Below the pieces are notes generated by a model, which ran no database searches, was not told the DNA's origin, and saw nothing but the letters and a program-made list of their open reading frames with translations. A stretch of 64,000 nucleotides of DNA from Cercospora beticola. Lineage: Eukaryota > Ascomycota > Dothideomycetes > Mycosphaerellales > Mycosphaerellaceae. Position 1 is the stretch's first letter. Every line of letters starts with the position of its first letter. The translations under genes were made by a program, and so were the position numbers. This document shows, piece by piece, positions 11,790 through 22,018 of this stretch. The DNA lies in NCBI RefSeq assembly GCF_033473495.1, contig NC_088935.1:124001-188000 (forward strand), given 5' to 3'.

Positions 11790-12404
11790 TCATCCAAACG
11801 CTTGCGCAAGACTATAATTCATAACCAAGTAATTCCCAGTCCTGAAGCACTACACGCCCCCCCAAAACAAATTAGCCAAAGATGGCCTCGACAAACAAAT
11901 TAGAAACTCGCCTACTCACCTCCCACAAATTCCCAACAACCTCATCCAACCCCGGCGCAAACACAGAATTCACATAACAGAACAAACTCTCATGAGGCAA
12001 TAATTTCAACCTCTTTCGAATGAAATTCACGATTCGTTCGAAGCGGTGGGAGGTCGAGCAGGTGAAACGTGCTATCTGTTTACCATTACTACCGCTGAGA
12101 GAGGGGGTGTTGGGGAGGGGGACGAGGCGGATTGTTACTATGTAGAAGATATAAGTGGGTGTTTTTGTGTGGGGTTATAAGGAGCTGGAAGGATAAGAGG
12201 GAGAAAGGGAGATATCTCGAGTGAGAGATAGAGGAATGTACCGCTTGAGTTGGCGAAGGAGGGAGCTATTTGGAGTGCTAAGTGTGTGTTGTGAGGTAGT
12301 TGAGGAAGGATGGGCGAGGTTGATGATATGAGTATTTGTTGGTCTTGTTGCTGTTGCTCGACGTTGTCTGGAGATGGTTCTTCCATTTGAGGTTTCGTCT
12401 GCAT
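11790..12404 (-). CDS. ATG12: Ubiquitin-like autophagy protein Atg12
   Basis: Rebuilt from three minus-strand exons: 12404-12242, 12137-11920 and 11849-11790 (introns of 104 and 70 bases). The product is 146 residues. After a Gln/Pro-rich leader come the ubiquitin-fold strands: VTIRLVPLP, RIVNFIRKRLKL and SLFCYVNSVFAPGLDEVVGNLWE. The last exon gives CFRTGNYLVMNYSLAQAFG ending in the essential glycine, which Atg7 and Atg10 activate and transfer to Atg5. The Atg12-Atg5 conjugate is the E3-like factor for Atg8 lipidation. Splice phases agree at every junction, and the end matches the fungal Atg12 'SxxxAFG' terminus. The first intron is somewhat long but has normal ends. The second intron is odd: its retention also yields a protein ending Phe-Gly. 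Confidence 0.92.
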
Positions 12405-13065
12405 TTCGATTATCCAAGTATTTCCAAAATATTAATCACGATAGCGGCATCTCTTCTACTTCTCGTCAGGCTCCCAGGCTCTCTCGTTCAATCACAGGAG
12501 AAATAGCAAAAAAGGTTGTTGCATGTGAGAAGGAAGGAGGAAGAGCACGAGACCAGGGTTCGAAGCTTGGCGCTGAGCATCACGACTTCACCTCACGTCT
12601 TTCAGCTTTGTACTTGCACACACACTTACATGCAGCACAAGTCCCGCACAACAAGGAGAAAGACGTACAGAAGAGCGGGATGTATGGAAATAGAGCATCA
12701 ATAACTTTGCTGTCATTGAGTGCTCCCGGTGGATGATCTTATACAGCCCGAGCTCCTGTGCCATCCACGTCAAAGAGCATAGACCTATGCGACCACATTG
12801 GTCGCTAAAGTCTTTAATGTTTGCCTGCGGATTTGAGGGAAAAGCTGATGCCACTTCACCGCCAATGCCGTTGCTACGGTCGGCTCCGCCGATCTGTAAG
12901 GCCCTCGCATCAACAATTCAAATGATCTGCTCGTCTTCCTTCTCGCCGCCTGGGCAATGTGACGAAGCAAAAAGTCACAGTCTTTACCAACGCGTTCCGC
13001 TAGTTGTCGCCGTCCACCAATGTCGGCTCTGGATTCTGTGCATGAGGAGGCAATGCCGGCCTGCT
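12405..13065. other. Intergenic, about 0.66 kb
   Basis: Promoter side of ATG12 and 3' side of the next minus-strand gene. Short overlapping frames without family signature; nothing else recognised. Confidence 0.5.
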
Positions 13066-14240
13066 TCATTCCAGCTTACGTTTGCCCGCACCGGCTGAAG
13101 CCATGGCGTGCTCTTTGACGCTCAGAGCTGGGCCGTCTTTCTGGACGATGACTGATGTGCCCGGCTCAACATTCCATGGCCTTTTATGCACGGTGGGCAA
13201 TGGGTCCGCTTGGCCCAGAGGCAAAACAACAATCGCCTGCTTCCTTAACCGGCCATATTTCGCTGTCGGACTGCCACTCTTTCGAGCAGGGTCTTGACCG
13301 TTTCGTTGATGTTTGCCAAAGATAGCAGCATTCTCCTTGCGTTTAGCTTGTTTCTGCTGCTTGCGCGCCTTGACTTTCTCTCGCAAGTCTTTTCCAGCTA
13401 ATCCGAGCGCGTTGTTCTGGATGGCGAGAGGCATCTGAGGTGAAGGCGGCTGAGCTTGTGGCCATTCGAAGTGGACGCCAAAATGACGTTCGCAGAAGTC
13501 CCTCGTATGCTGCTGTCGCTCGTCTGCAGCAAGCACAGTGTAATCTTTAGGCGGCGTAAGTGGCTGCCCAGGGCGTGTTTCGGCCTGTGCGACCAGAGCC
13601 TCCATCAGAGGTACCATCAGACCGTTGTTACAATCGCACGAGTCTTTGCGCCAAAGACTAAGGGATCATCAGTACTTTGGCTCTGGCAACATATGATGGA
13701 AAGGTAACAAGCACTCACATGCAATTGGTGCAGTGGGTGCCTGGTGGTTGGCTTGCTATGTCGCACTATCACTTCCTGTCAGTTACTGAATACTATCGCA
13801 GATCAGTGGGTATGCTTACATGGCCCAGGCGGGCGTTGGCACAGGGCATGCAGGCTGTGTTGTGTCAGTGCTTGCGGTCATGTTTATCGATACTTGCTGC
13901 TTACTGAGTGCATCCAGGTTATATACCGCTGGATCGTAGACGCTTGGAAGAGTCTCAAGACGCTGGTTCATCAGCCTTTCGGCCAACTGCTCGTGGTCTG
14001 GGCGGATCTGCTCATCGACAAGGACGCCGACGGCTTTGCAGAGTTTCGCTTTACTTGGGGCGAAAGGATCTCTGCCACCAGAAAGCGGCAGATTTGGTTG
14101 AGAGCGGTTGTGTCAATGTCGGTTGTGCACTGCCAGAAGAGCCCCATGCGGCCGGGGACATTCTTGAACGCCATAATAGCGTGCTGGAGGTGCCCAGCGT
14201 GAAAACCATCCGGCGGGATGGTGGAGAAACTCCTGCTCAT
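13066..14240 (-). CDS. Uncharacterised five-exon protein with a Cys cluster and a basic region
   Basis: Model: exons 14240-14131, 14071-13894, 13854-13820, 13751-13719 and 13657-13066; introns 59, 39, 68 and 61 bases. All phases add up to 315 residues. Supporting signs are the smooth joins FWQ-DPFAPSK, LDALSKQQ-PACPVPTPAWAI-QPPGTHCTNCI-LWRKDSCDC. The central region holds HCTNCxxxxxxxCDC, possibly a metal site, and a later RDFCERHFGVHFEWP block. A Lys/Arg-rich helix (LREKVKARKQQKQAKRK) looks like a nucleic-acid-binding or nuclear-targeting segment. I do not recognise the family. The third acceptor ends in AAG, the second intron is very short and the start could be Met 23 (14174) instead, so exon edges are less certain than the overall gene. 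Confidence 0.6.
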
Positions 14241-14834
14241 GTTGCAGGTGTTGGGTGGTGGTTGAAGATGGCTATCACACGCGGAATCGGTAGGTGTTGT
14301 TGTCGAGTTTGCGTTTGGCGCAGCTCAAGGGTTGATGGCAAGAGCGCCAAAGCACGTCAACGATTAACGCGAGTGAGCATGAAATAACTGAACGTTCACT
14401 TGCAAGCCCATCAGGATGCTACCCTCAGAAATCGAGTGAAAATCTCTCTCAACAGGCATACTCCTTCACCACTGTCATTCGCCTGCTTAGCTTTGACTAC
14501 CCTTTGCAAATGAGTAAGAACTCCGCGAGTTTTGCAATACGAGATGATTGCGAGATTTTCCTACTCTAAGACGGTCATTGAATGGACTTCTAAGACCGAG
14601 TTGGATACACTCATTATCAAGCTGCAGATTCCAGCTATCTCGCCAGTTATGCGGCCGCTCCAAATCATCCGCGGCCAACACCTTTTGACCTCCCTTTGCT
14701 CTCGTCAAACTCCAAAACATGACAAACAAACAGTGGTATCTTCCTCCATGAGATTCTCTATCGATGCACCATATCCCATAACTTCGTCAAAATGTCGTAA
14801 ACACCATCCTCATGCGAGCCTCGCGAACAGATGC
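14241..14834. other. Intergenic, about 0.6 kb
   Basis: Upstream of the Cys-cluster gene and downstream of the membrane-protein gene, both minus strand. No coding signal that I trust. Confidence 0.5.
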
Positions 14835-16070
14835 TCAAACCTGAATGGCACTTCGCGCCAAAGATCTCTTCAAGCCCAGACTAGACCTGCCAGCCTCTCG
14901 GGCGCAAGACCTCAATTGCTCATCCCCGGCAAACGTGGAAGCTTCAAGGCGCCCAGCCTCTTTCCCGACACTGTAGCCGGCGCTGAAGCTCAATGCACTC
15001 AAAAAGACCACGACTCCGGCTGAAACCACCCAGGTAAGAAGGGTTGGCGTCACATGCAAGCCTTCACGAGACTCTGACCTCTTGGCTTTCTTCAGGGATC
15101 TTCGCTCCCTACTTGAGCTTCGTCCAGGAAGTGTTTTCCGCTTGCCCTCTTTGAGATCAGACGTTGTCTCGGTCGACTGCGTCGAGGAACGGCGGATCGT
15201 TGGCTTGAATGTAGGCTCCTCCCTCTGGGGAGAAGGTGTGTTCTGGAGTGCCGATTCAGGCACTAGTCGAAACGTGGTGGGGTCGATCCTATTGCTTCGT
15301 GGAGCCATATTCATAGTGGACGGTTGTTTGGAATCGACTTTGTTGATCCCTCGTGCAGCTGCCGCAACTGATAGCAGGCTCTGCAAGCTCGCTTTGAGTG
15401 CCTCATCATGCTCAACTGTAGCATTGAACGAGGGCGACAGAGGGTTCTGAGTGATGTGACTTGGTCGCCGTGCATCAGTGCCTGTGGGGTACGAGTGCCG
15501 AGTCGATGGGCGTCGGAAAGGGCCAGGTCTTGTTGCCGGAAAGTATGAACCTGGGGCTTGCTGTGCTGGGGTCCGTCTTTGCGCGCCGGGCGGATGAGAG
15601 AATGCGTTCGGCAGTGGTGTGAAGCAGTTCTCGGTGTTGATCGGGTAATTGATAGCTGTTCGGTTCTCATCGTCGTCATCATTAGATGACTGCAGAAGTC
15701 CCTCGTCAGGTGCTGTGGTCTGCGTTGAGGTGCCGCCTGCTGTTCTTTGTCCTTGCAATGTAATGGGTCCTTCGTTAGATGAAGTCATGATCCTGTCCGA
15801 TTCGCTTTCACTTTCTTCGTACTCTTCCTGACTGCTCGTGCCGCCTACGCTTTGCGTCCTCACGAGGTTGAGATGGGTAGGTGCAGCAGGCCGTTGTGCT
15901 CGCCGTCGTCTCGATCTCTGCTCGCCTTGCACTCGTAGCCCTGTTGTGACGATATTGTCGCCGATCGATGATAGTGAAGACGAAGATGGTTGTGAGGCTA
16001 TCTCGACCCATGAATCGACTGTTCCGTACAAGTCAGCCCACTGATAGCTTGGTAGGTAGAAGCACGCCAT
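14835..16070 (-). CDS. Disordered membrane protein with N-terminal AIM/LIR-like motif and C-terminal transmembrane segment
   Basis: An uninterrupted frame of 411 residues starts with an ATG at 16070. The N-terminus has a compact hydrophobic block ending GTVDSWVEIASQP; residues 19-24 (D-S-W-V-E-I) fit the W-x-x-L/I/V Atg8-interacting motif with an acidic residue before it. Most of the chain (40-340) is Ser/Thr/Pro/Arg-rich and looks disordered, with an acidic EEYEESESESD patch. A basic stretch (RRSLKKAKR) precedes one membrane helix at about 345-367 (LLTWVVSAGVVVFLSALSFSAG), followed by a 43-residue tail. I do not recognise a named family. The topology (cytosolic disordered arm with AIM, single C-terminal anchor) is that of organelle autophagy receptors such as Atg43, but that is inference. 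Confidence 0.65.
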   Translation of the reverse strand: MACFYLPSYQWADLYGTVDSWVEIASQPSSSSLSSIGDNIVTTGLRVQGEQRSRRRRAQRPAAPTHLNLVRTQSVGGTSSQEEYEESESESDRIMTSSNEGPITLQGQRTAGGTSTQTTAPDEGLLQSSNDDDDENRTAINYPINTENCFTPLPNAFSHPPGAQRRTPAQQAPGSYFPATRPGPFRRPSTRHSYPTGTDARRPSHITQNPLSPSFNATVEHDEALKASLQSLLSVAAAARGINKVDSKQPSTMNMAPRSNRIDPTTFRLVPESALQNTPSPQREEPTFKPTIRRSSTQSTETTSDLKEGKRKTLPGRSSSRERRSLKKAKRSESREGLHVTPTLLTWVVSAGVVVFLSALSFSAGYSVGKEAGRLEASTFAGDEQLRSCAREAGRSSLGLKRSLARSAIQV

Positions 16071-17154
16071 CGCGGATTATGTTGTCTATACTATGCAGTG
16101 ACATTCTCAGGCTCAAGTGAAGTGCATCTGAGTGTCGGCACATCAGCCTGCTCGAAGACTCACCTTCTGCGCGTGTGCGCCTGTCAAACGATTGAGAACG
16201 TGATGCCATGGCTGACGTGTGACCTGAAGGCCGCTGAAAGTGATCGCTCGTGTGCGCTGGTCGCTGATTCATGTTGTTCATTTTGTCTCCTGGACAGTAA
16301 TCTTGTCTCGATCCCGCCGCGATCAAGTCTCGATCGGAGTGTGTATTGGTGAAAGATGCAAGTTGGGGATCCGGAATGTCGCTCTGTGCGATAGCGCTCG
16401 CGAACGTGCTCACTGCTATGCCGAGAGCACAGCTATGGCCCACCTGGTCCGACGACAGGCAGCGGTCGCAAGAATGAGTGAATAACTCGCAGCGCCAGTA
16501 CTTCGGCGAGGCTCAACAAGCCGACAGCGTCGCTGCGAGTTGGGCGAGGATGCAGGCAACGGCTGTCTTGAGGTGTCGGCGGTGTGAGCGAGGGATCAGC
16601 GCGACCCCATGTGACGGTTGGCGGGGCTGGCTGCCCAGGTCGTGTGAGGCAATCACGTCTGGCACAGTCTGGGACCCTGTGCAACAAAGCAGGATGTGGA
16701 AACAAAGCAGTCTGAACCCTGCCCCGAGTCGACTCACCATCTATCGAAGTGGCGGGCATAGCAATGCAAGAGACTGCCCGATATAGGCGTATCGCGGGCG
16801 GGGCCTCGATTGATCTCAGGGTTTCTTAGGCCAGCGCCCAGGAAGCACCCTTGCATAGTGTGACAGTGGTGTCAGGCGCAAGAGCACGTGTCGAGGCCTC
16901 CGACCGGCGTGGAGAGAGATGTGGTGGATATGGTGGAGAGGGTGCATGTGAATGGGTGCAGTGGACGCGCAATTGTCAAGAAATCGTTCCATTCCCATAG
17001 CGCCAGACATCGTGCTATCCACACAACGACTATTCGTACATGTAATCTTCATTAGAACTTTTGACCGTGCCGCAGACCAGTGACACAACGCCTCCCATTG
17101 CAATCGTGAGATCAACTTTGGAACTGTGCAGACGACGCTTCGAAGCAAGGACAT
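16071..17154. other. Intergenic, about 1.08 kb
   Basis: Upstream of the membrane-protein gene and downstream of the Gar2-like gene, both on the minus strand. Short frames only; no motif or repeat recognised. Confidence 0.5.
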
Positions 17155-18795
17155 TTAGTCGAAAGCGACCTTCTTGCCTTGGAAATCGCCAAAGCCACCA
17201 CGGTTGGTAGAAGAGAAGCCGCCGCGTCCTCCACGAGCACCACCACGGCCTCCGCCTAAAGAGTATGTTAGCAATTGATCATCGTGTGTCAGATATTTCA
17301 AGACTGACCTCTGCCACCACCACGGCCACCTCTGTCAAATCCGCCTCGGCCGCCGCGACCACCGCCACGTCCGCCGCCGAAGCCTCCACGACCGCCTCCA
17401 CGGCCGCCGCCAAATCCGCCATCCTCACGCGGAGGACGTGGTTGAGCGTAGTCCAGGCGCACAGGACGTCCGCCAACATCGACACCCTGAAGAGCGTCGA
17501 ATGCAGCCTTCGCCTCGTCCACTGAACCCATCTCGATGTAGCCGAAGCCCTTTGGCGCACCAGTGTCACGGTCGGTGGGCAGGCGGACGCTGTTCACGTT
17601 TCCGTGCTCGCCAAAGTATTCGCGAACGACATCTTCAGTGACCTCGAAGCTCAAGTTGCCACAGAAGAGGGTGGCAGTAGGCTCGCCAGGTGTGTCGCCA
17701 TACTTCTGCTGGCGGTCGTTACTGCGCTGCTGAGGACCAGCGTTCTTCTCGCGTGGAGTGCTGAAGTCGACACGGATGTTGCGTCCGTCCAGCTCCGCCT
17801 CGTTCTTCGCCTCGAGTGCCTTCGCGGCATCCTCAGCGTTGACGAACTCCACGTATCCGAACCCCTTGCTTCTGCCAGAGTCGCGGTCCGTGATGATGCG
17901 GACACCAGCGAGCTCTCCGAACTCCTCGAACTCGCGCGTGAGCCACTCTTCATCGACACTCCAGCTAAGATTGCCGACGAAGAGGTTGGCAACAGCGCCT
18001 GTGGTGTCCGTCTTGGCCTTCTTGGAGGTCTCCTCTGGCTCGCTGTCGGCCTTGCGCTTCTTGCTCTCGGTCTTAGCCGCGGGCTTCTCCTCTTCCTCTT
18101 CATCACTGTCGCTGTCGCTCGAGTCGTCGGAGCTCTGTTGAAAATGTCAGTCGGTTGTAATGCAAGTAGCGATGCGTTAGCCTTACCTCGTCAGCTGCAG
18201 CCTTTGGAGCCTCTTCATCAGACTCTGAATCATCGTCGCTGGAGTCGTCAGATGAGTCGTCCTTCTCAGCTTTCGAGGCCTTGCCGTTGACCTTTGCAGC
18301 CTCAGCCTTCTTGGCAGGTGATGCGGCGTCGCTGTCACTGTCGCTGCTGTCGTCAGAGTCATCGCTGGAGTCGTCCTTCGCGCCAGCCTTGGTAGCGCCG
18401 TTGGTCTTTGGCGCTGGAGCAGCCTCGCTGTCGGAGCCGGAGTCAGAGTCGTCGCTGTCTGAGCTGTCGTCCTTGGCAGCGGCTTGCTTTGCCTTGCCGT
18501 TAACTTGAGGCTTCTTGACTTCAGCCTCCTCTTCGTCACTGCTGTCGGAGCTTGCGCTAGTCTCATCCTCGCTCTCGCTCTCGCTGGATGGCTCTGGCGT
18601 TGGCTCCTTCTTCGACTTCTTCGACTTCTTCTCGACAGCCTTGGCAGTCTTCTTTGCAGTCTCCTTCGCGCTAGCCTTGTCAGACTTGCTCACGCGGCCA
18701 GTCTGAACCTTCTCGATAGGCTTAGAGCTGGACTTGCTGCTCTTGGCTGGAGCCGCAGCGGCAGCAGCCTTGTTTCCCTTCTTGTCCTTCGCCAT
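17155..18795 (-). CDS. NSR1: Nucleolin-like protein (Gar2/Nsr1), two RRMs and RGG tail
   Basis: Exons 18795-18187, 18134-17309 and 17255-17155; introns 52 and 53 bases; 511 residues. The first half alternates Lys-rich stretches with acidic serine clusters (SDSDDSDSGSDSE type), probable casein kinase 2 sites. RRM1 (about 248-320) has LFVGNLSWSV and SKGFGYVEF as RNP2/RNP1. RRM2 (about 350-425) has LFCGNLSFEV and PKGFGYIEM. The tail is a run of RGG/GGRGG repeats, ending in NRGGFGDFQGKKVAFD. The architecture is that of yeast Nsr1 and fission yeast Gar2, nucleolar proteins needed for pre-rRNA processing and 40S production. The glycine-rich tail is normally arginine-methylated. Its promoter carries a repeated AAAGCCCTC element. 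Confidence 0.93.
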
Positions 18796-19683
18796 TGCTG
18801 AAGGTCTGTGATGATAACTCTGCCCGGATATAGTCAGTACTCGAATGTCTCAATCGAAGTATCAATGAACTGCTCGACAAGGTCGGAGCAGTGGCAGAAG
18901 CCTCTCGTCTCAGAAACCCAGCAGGAAGAACGCAAGCGTTCACTCTCAGTAGCAACAATCGCAAATGCCCACGCACGAAGCAAGTCGTGTAAAGCCCTCA
19001 GAAAAGCCCTCGAGACTATTGCGCAAGCGCAATGTCCTTTTGATGCCCTCAGATAGAGTCTCACTCGAAGTGAGATTTGCAAAGCCCTCGAACGAAAATT
19101 TCGTCTTCAGCCCACTGGTCGCGTGTCAAGGCGAGTGTTCCCACAACAGCCAAGACGGTTGTGCGACACTGTTACCCAGCCCACTGGTGCCTGTAGCGAG
19201 TAGCTGACAGGTCTCTGATGCCGCGCCCACAATTGCACACAAGGTGCGAAATGCTCGATCACGGTGCTAGAGGTAGCGTGTGAAAGAGTATGAAAAGCCC
19301 ACGAACCGAATATGTGTTGCGCTGTTGCGCGATGTGAAGTGTTGATGATGCTGACAGAGAATGCCGACGATATGAAAGGTGCGGCGTCAGGTGTTGGGAA
19401 GTTGTCGAGTGTGAGAAGAAAGAGTACCGGTTCAGATGGCTGGAGAGCTTTTTATGCTTTCAACTTTTTCTCTGCGCTAGCGTGGGCAAGCCTTGACCAC
19501 AGGGTCCTTAGCCGACCGCTCCGGAGCCGAAGCCGACGCTAGCTTGGCGTGGCTAGCGCCGAGACGATGAAATAGATTGAACGACACGTCTCGTTTTTGG
19601 CCAAGACAATAACTTCCGGAATCTGTTGCTGACCTGGATTGCAAGCTGCAGCATGACCCGATAGCTGACAGTCGAAGTACAGA
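18796..19683. promoter_or_regulatory. Divergent promoter region NSR1 / ALG6 with AAAGCCCTC repeats
   Basis: An 888-base gap between divergent starts. The 9-mer AAAGCCCTC occurs three times on the plus strand (18991-18999, 19003-19011, 19081-19089), about 195-295 bases upstream of the NSR1 start, plus related TGCCCTC and AAGCCCAC copies nearby. A 7-bp hairpin (TCTCACT/AGTGAGA) lies between at about 19060. Function is inferred only from position upstream of a ribosome-biogenesis gene. Confidence 0.4.
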
Positions 19684-21474
19684 ATGGCCCCGAACACCCC
19701 CTCCCATCGACCGAGAAAGAAGAGAAAAGGAGACTTGGTCTCAAGCAGCAGCTCCAATGGCACAGTGTACCAAGATCCTACAACAAAACACGACCAGCCT
19801 GCATTTCCTCTGGTGGCATTCTTCTGGCCGATAAAAGGAGCTCTATCGCAATGGGTAGCATTGCCATGCATCCTCATGGTAGTCGGACTCTTCCGCTGGT
19901 GCACCGCCATCTGGCCATATTCAGGATTCCAAAAACCTCCCATGCACGGCGATTTTGAAGCTCAGCGCCATTGGTTAGAGATTACAACAAACCTGCCCAC
20001 AACACACTGGTACTTTCACGATCTTCAGTGGTGGGGTCTGGACTATCCTCCGTTGACGGCGTACCACTCGTGGCTTCTCGGAAAAATTGGCGCATTCATC
20101 AACCCCTCGTGGTTCGCACTATATCAGTCTCGCGGACTGGACGATCCGGACTTGAAAGTCTTCATGCGCGCTACTGTTTATCTTTCCGAGCATCTGGTCT
20201 ACATCCCGGCAGTGGTCGTCTGTGCACGACATCTCGCGCGTCTGCACAACATCAACTCATGGGAGGCAGCGATTGCGTTGACTGCAATTCTCATGCAACC
20301 TGCCACCATCCTTATTGATCATGGACACTTCCAATATAACACAGTCATGTTGGGGCTGTTCGTGGCTGCAGTTTCCAACATACTTGCTGGGAGAGCACTC
20401 TGGGCCTGCCTCTTTTTTGTGGGTGCGCTCGGCTTCAAACAAATGGCGCTCTTCTGGGCGCCAGCAATCGCAGCGTACCTCGCTGGTACTTGCATCTTTC
20501 CGCGAGTGGATATAGCCCGCTTGTTTGGCATCGCAATAACTACAATTGGCTCATTCGCCCTAGTCTTCCTGCCGCTACTGTTAGGCACGGCCTGGGATGC
20601 ATATCGCGGCATTCTGCTACCGTCTGACGCGACATTGCCACCGCTTTTGGACTCGTTACCTTTCAAATTGGACGATCAGGCAGTCTACTGGCCTTATGTA
20701 GTACAGCTTGCCCAAGCTGTGCATCGGATCTTTCCGTTCTCGAGGGGCTTATTCGAAGACAAGGTGGCCAACATCTGGTGCACGATCCACGCATCAGGCG
20801 TTCACAAACTCCATCAGTACGATCAAGGACTACTGAGTAAAGCCGCTCTAGCCCTCACACTGGCATCGATACTACCTCCGTGCTTGATCATCTTCCTCCG
20901 GCCGAAGAAAGAACTAGTTCCATTGGCGCTGGCCACGACAGCTTGGGGATTCTTCTTGTGCTCGTATCAAGTGCATGAGAAGAACATTCTATTGCCTCTT
21001 TTGCCGATGACATTACTCCTGGCAGCAGAAAACGGAATGAAGCCCGCCATTCGAGCATGGGTAGGATATGCCAACCTCGCCGCCAACTGGACCTTGTTCC
21101 CACTCCTTTCCAAAGACGAGCTGAGAATGCCGTACCTGGTCCTGACGTCTTTATGGGCATACCTCATGGGTCTCCCACCTTTCAGCATCAGCGCCTACAC
21201 GAAACCCGCGAGTGAGGGCGGCGTCAATGTGCTCACCAAGCTCGTCCACCTGGGCACGTACCTGGCCATGATAGCGTGGCATGCCGCGGAGCTTTTCGTG
21301 CCACCACCGAAGGACAAACCAGACCTCTGGATAGTAGCAAACGTGTGCCTGGGAGCTGCGGCTTTCGGTCTATGTTACCTTTGGTGTCTTTGGGACCTCG
21401 CAGTCCAGAGCGGCGCATTGAGCTTCGTCGGCATCCACCAGCCATCAACGACCACAGAGAAGAAGACGAAATAG
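19684..21474 (+). CDS. ALG6: Dolichyl-phosphate-glucose: Man9GlcNAc2-PP-dolichol alpha-1,3-glucosyltransferase
   Basis: A single-exon gene of 596 residues. It adds the first glucose to the lipid-linked N-glycan precursor in the ER membrane. Family signs are the lumenal block GDFEAQRHWLEIT with THWYFHDLQWWGLDYPPLTAYHS directly after the first membrane helix, then IDHGHFQYNTVMLGL, and multiple (about 11-13) hydrophobic helices. YQVHEKNILLPLLP is conserved in the ALG6/ALG8 family. The dense WGLDYPP signature, with Gln in DHGHFQYN, fits ALG6 rather than ALG8. The basic cytosolic N-terminus (RPRKKRKGD) is consistent with the expected orientation. Convergent with COX17; the two 3' ends are 173 bases apart and share Pumilio-type elements. 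Confidence 0.95.
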   Translation: MAPNTPSHRPRKKRKGDLVSSSSSNGTVYQDPTTKHDQPAFPLVAFFWPIKGALSQWVALPCILMVVGLFRWCTAIWPYSGFQKPPMHGDFEAQRHWLEITTNLPTTHWYFHDLQWWGLDYPPLTAYHSWLLGKIGAFINPSWFALYQSRGLDDPDLKVFMRATVYLSEHLVYIPAVVVCARHLARLHNINSWEAAIALTAILMQPATILIDHGHFQYNTVMLGLFVAAVSNILAGRALWACLFFVGALGFKQMALFWAPAIAAYLAGTCIFPRVDIARLFGIAITTIGSFALVFLPLLLGTAWDAYRGILLPSDATLPPLLDSLPFKLDDQAVYWPYVVQLAQAVHRIFPFSRGLFEDKVANIWCTIHASGVHKLHQYDQGLLSKAALALTLASILPPCLIIFLRPKKELVPLALATTAWGFFLCSYQVHEKNILLPLLPMTLLLAAENGMKPAIRAWVGYANLAANWTLFPLLSKDELRMPYLVLTSLWAYLMGLPPFSISAYTKPASEGGVNVLTKLVHLGTYLAMIAWHAAELFVPPPKDKPDLWIVANVCLGAAAFGLCYLWCLWDLAVQSGALSFVGIHQPSTTTEKKTK

Positions 21475-21530
21475 ATGGATAGAAATCGGTTGTTCCGATC
21501 GTGTGAGCTGAGAGCAGTGCTCTATCGTGT

Positions 21531-21544
21531 TGTAAATATGTACA
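21531..21544. promoter_or_regulatory. Back-to-back Pumilio-type RNA elements between ALG6 and COX17
   Basis: The 14-mer TGTAAATATGTACA reads TGTAAATA on the plus strand (ALG6 3' UTR, 57 bases past the stop) and TGTACATA on the minus strand (COX17 3' UTR, about 104 bases past the stop). Both match the UGUA-N-AUA core of Puf3-type proteins. Two further TGTACA copies follow within 25 bases. Confidence 0.45.
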
Positions 21545-21647
21545 ATAGTGTACAGTAGTGTACAGGCCATATCTGTGCCTCCAAATTCATCATGCTCTTT
21601 CCCATGGGAACGCCCAATCTATGCTTACAAGCTTTTTCTCATCCCGA

Positions 21648-22018
21648 CTACGCGATGTTGAATCCATAACTGCTCATACAACTTCGGTACTTCGAGACCA
21701 GATCCTGGCAAGCTTCCTGTGGGTCTTTGGCGTTGGAGAAGAGCATGCATTCGTCGCGGGCGGCTTTTTCGTCTTTGCATACGCAGCAGGGCTATGTGAG
21801 TGTTAGCCAGTGTAATGCCGCGCAAGCCTGCGCATTATGCGCACCTTCACTTTCGCAGCACTCTCGCCCTTCGGTTTGAGGTCCGCAGCAGCATTATTGG
21901 GTTGAAGCGCGGTGCTATTCGAGTCTGGGTCGCATTAGTATGTACTCAAATGTGCTCATCCATGCGCGAAGGTCGATCGCGTACTCGAAGCCATGGTATT
22001 GATCGCGGCGGTCGACAT
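21648..22018 (-). CDS. COX17: Cytochrome c oxidase copper chaperone Cox17
   Basis: Three short minus-strand exons (22018-21985, 21924-21845, 21791-21648) with introns of 60 and 53 bases, the first with a perfect TACTAAT branch site. The product is 85 residues. It contains the copper-binding KPCCVCKDEKAARDEC block and the twin CX9C pairs (C..C in CCVCKDEKAARDEC and ACQDLVSKYRSC), ending YGFNIA. Cox17 sits in the mitochondrial intermembrane space, is oxidised through Mia40 and passes Cu(I) to Sco1 and Cox11 for cytochrome oxidase assembly. The match is unambiguous. It shares a 314-base divergent promoter with RNA1. Confidence 0.95.
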
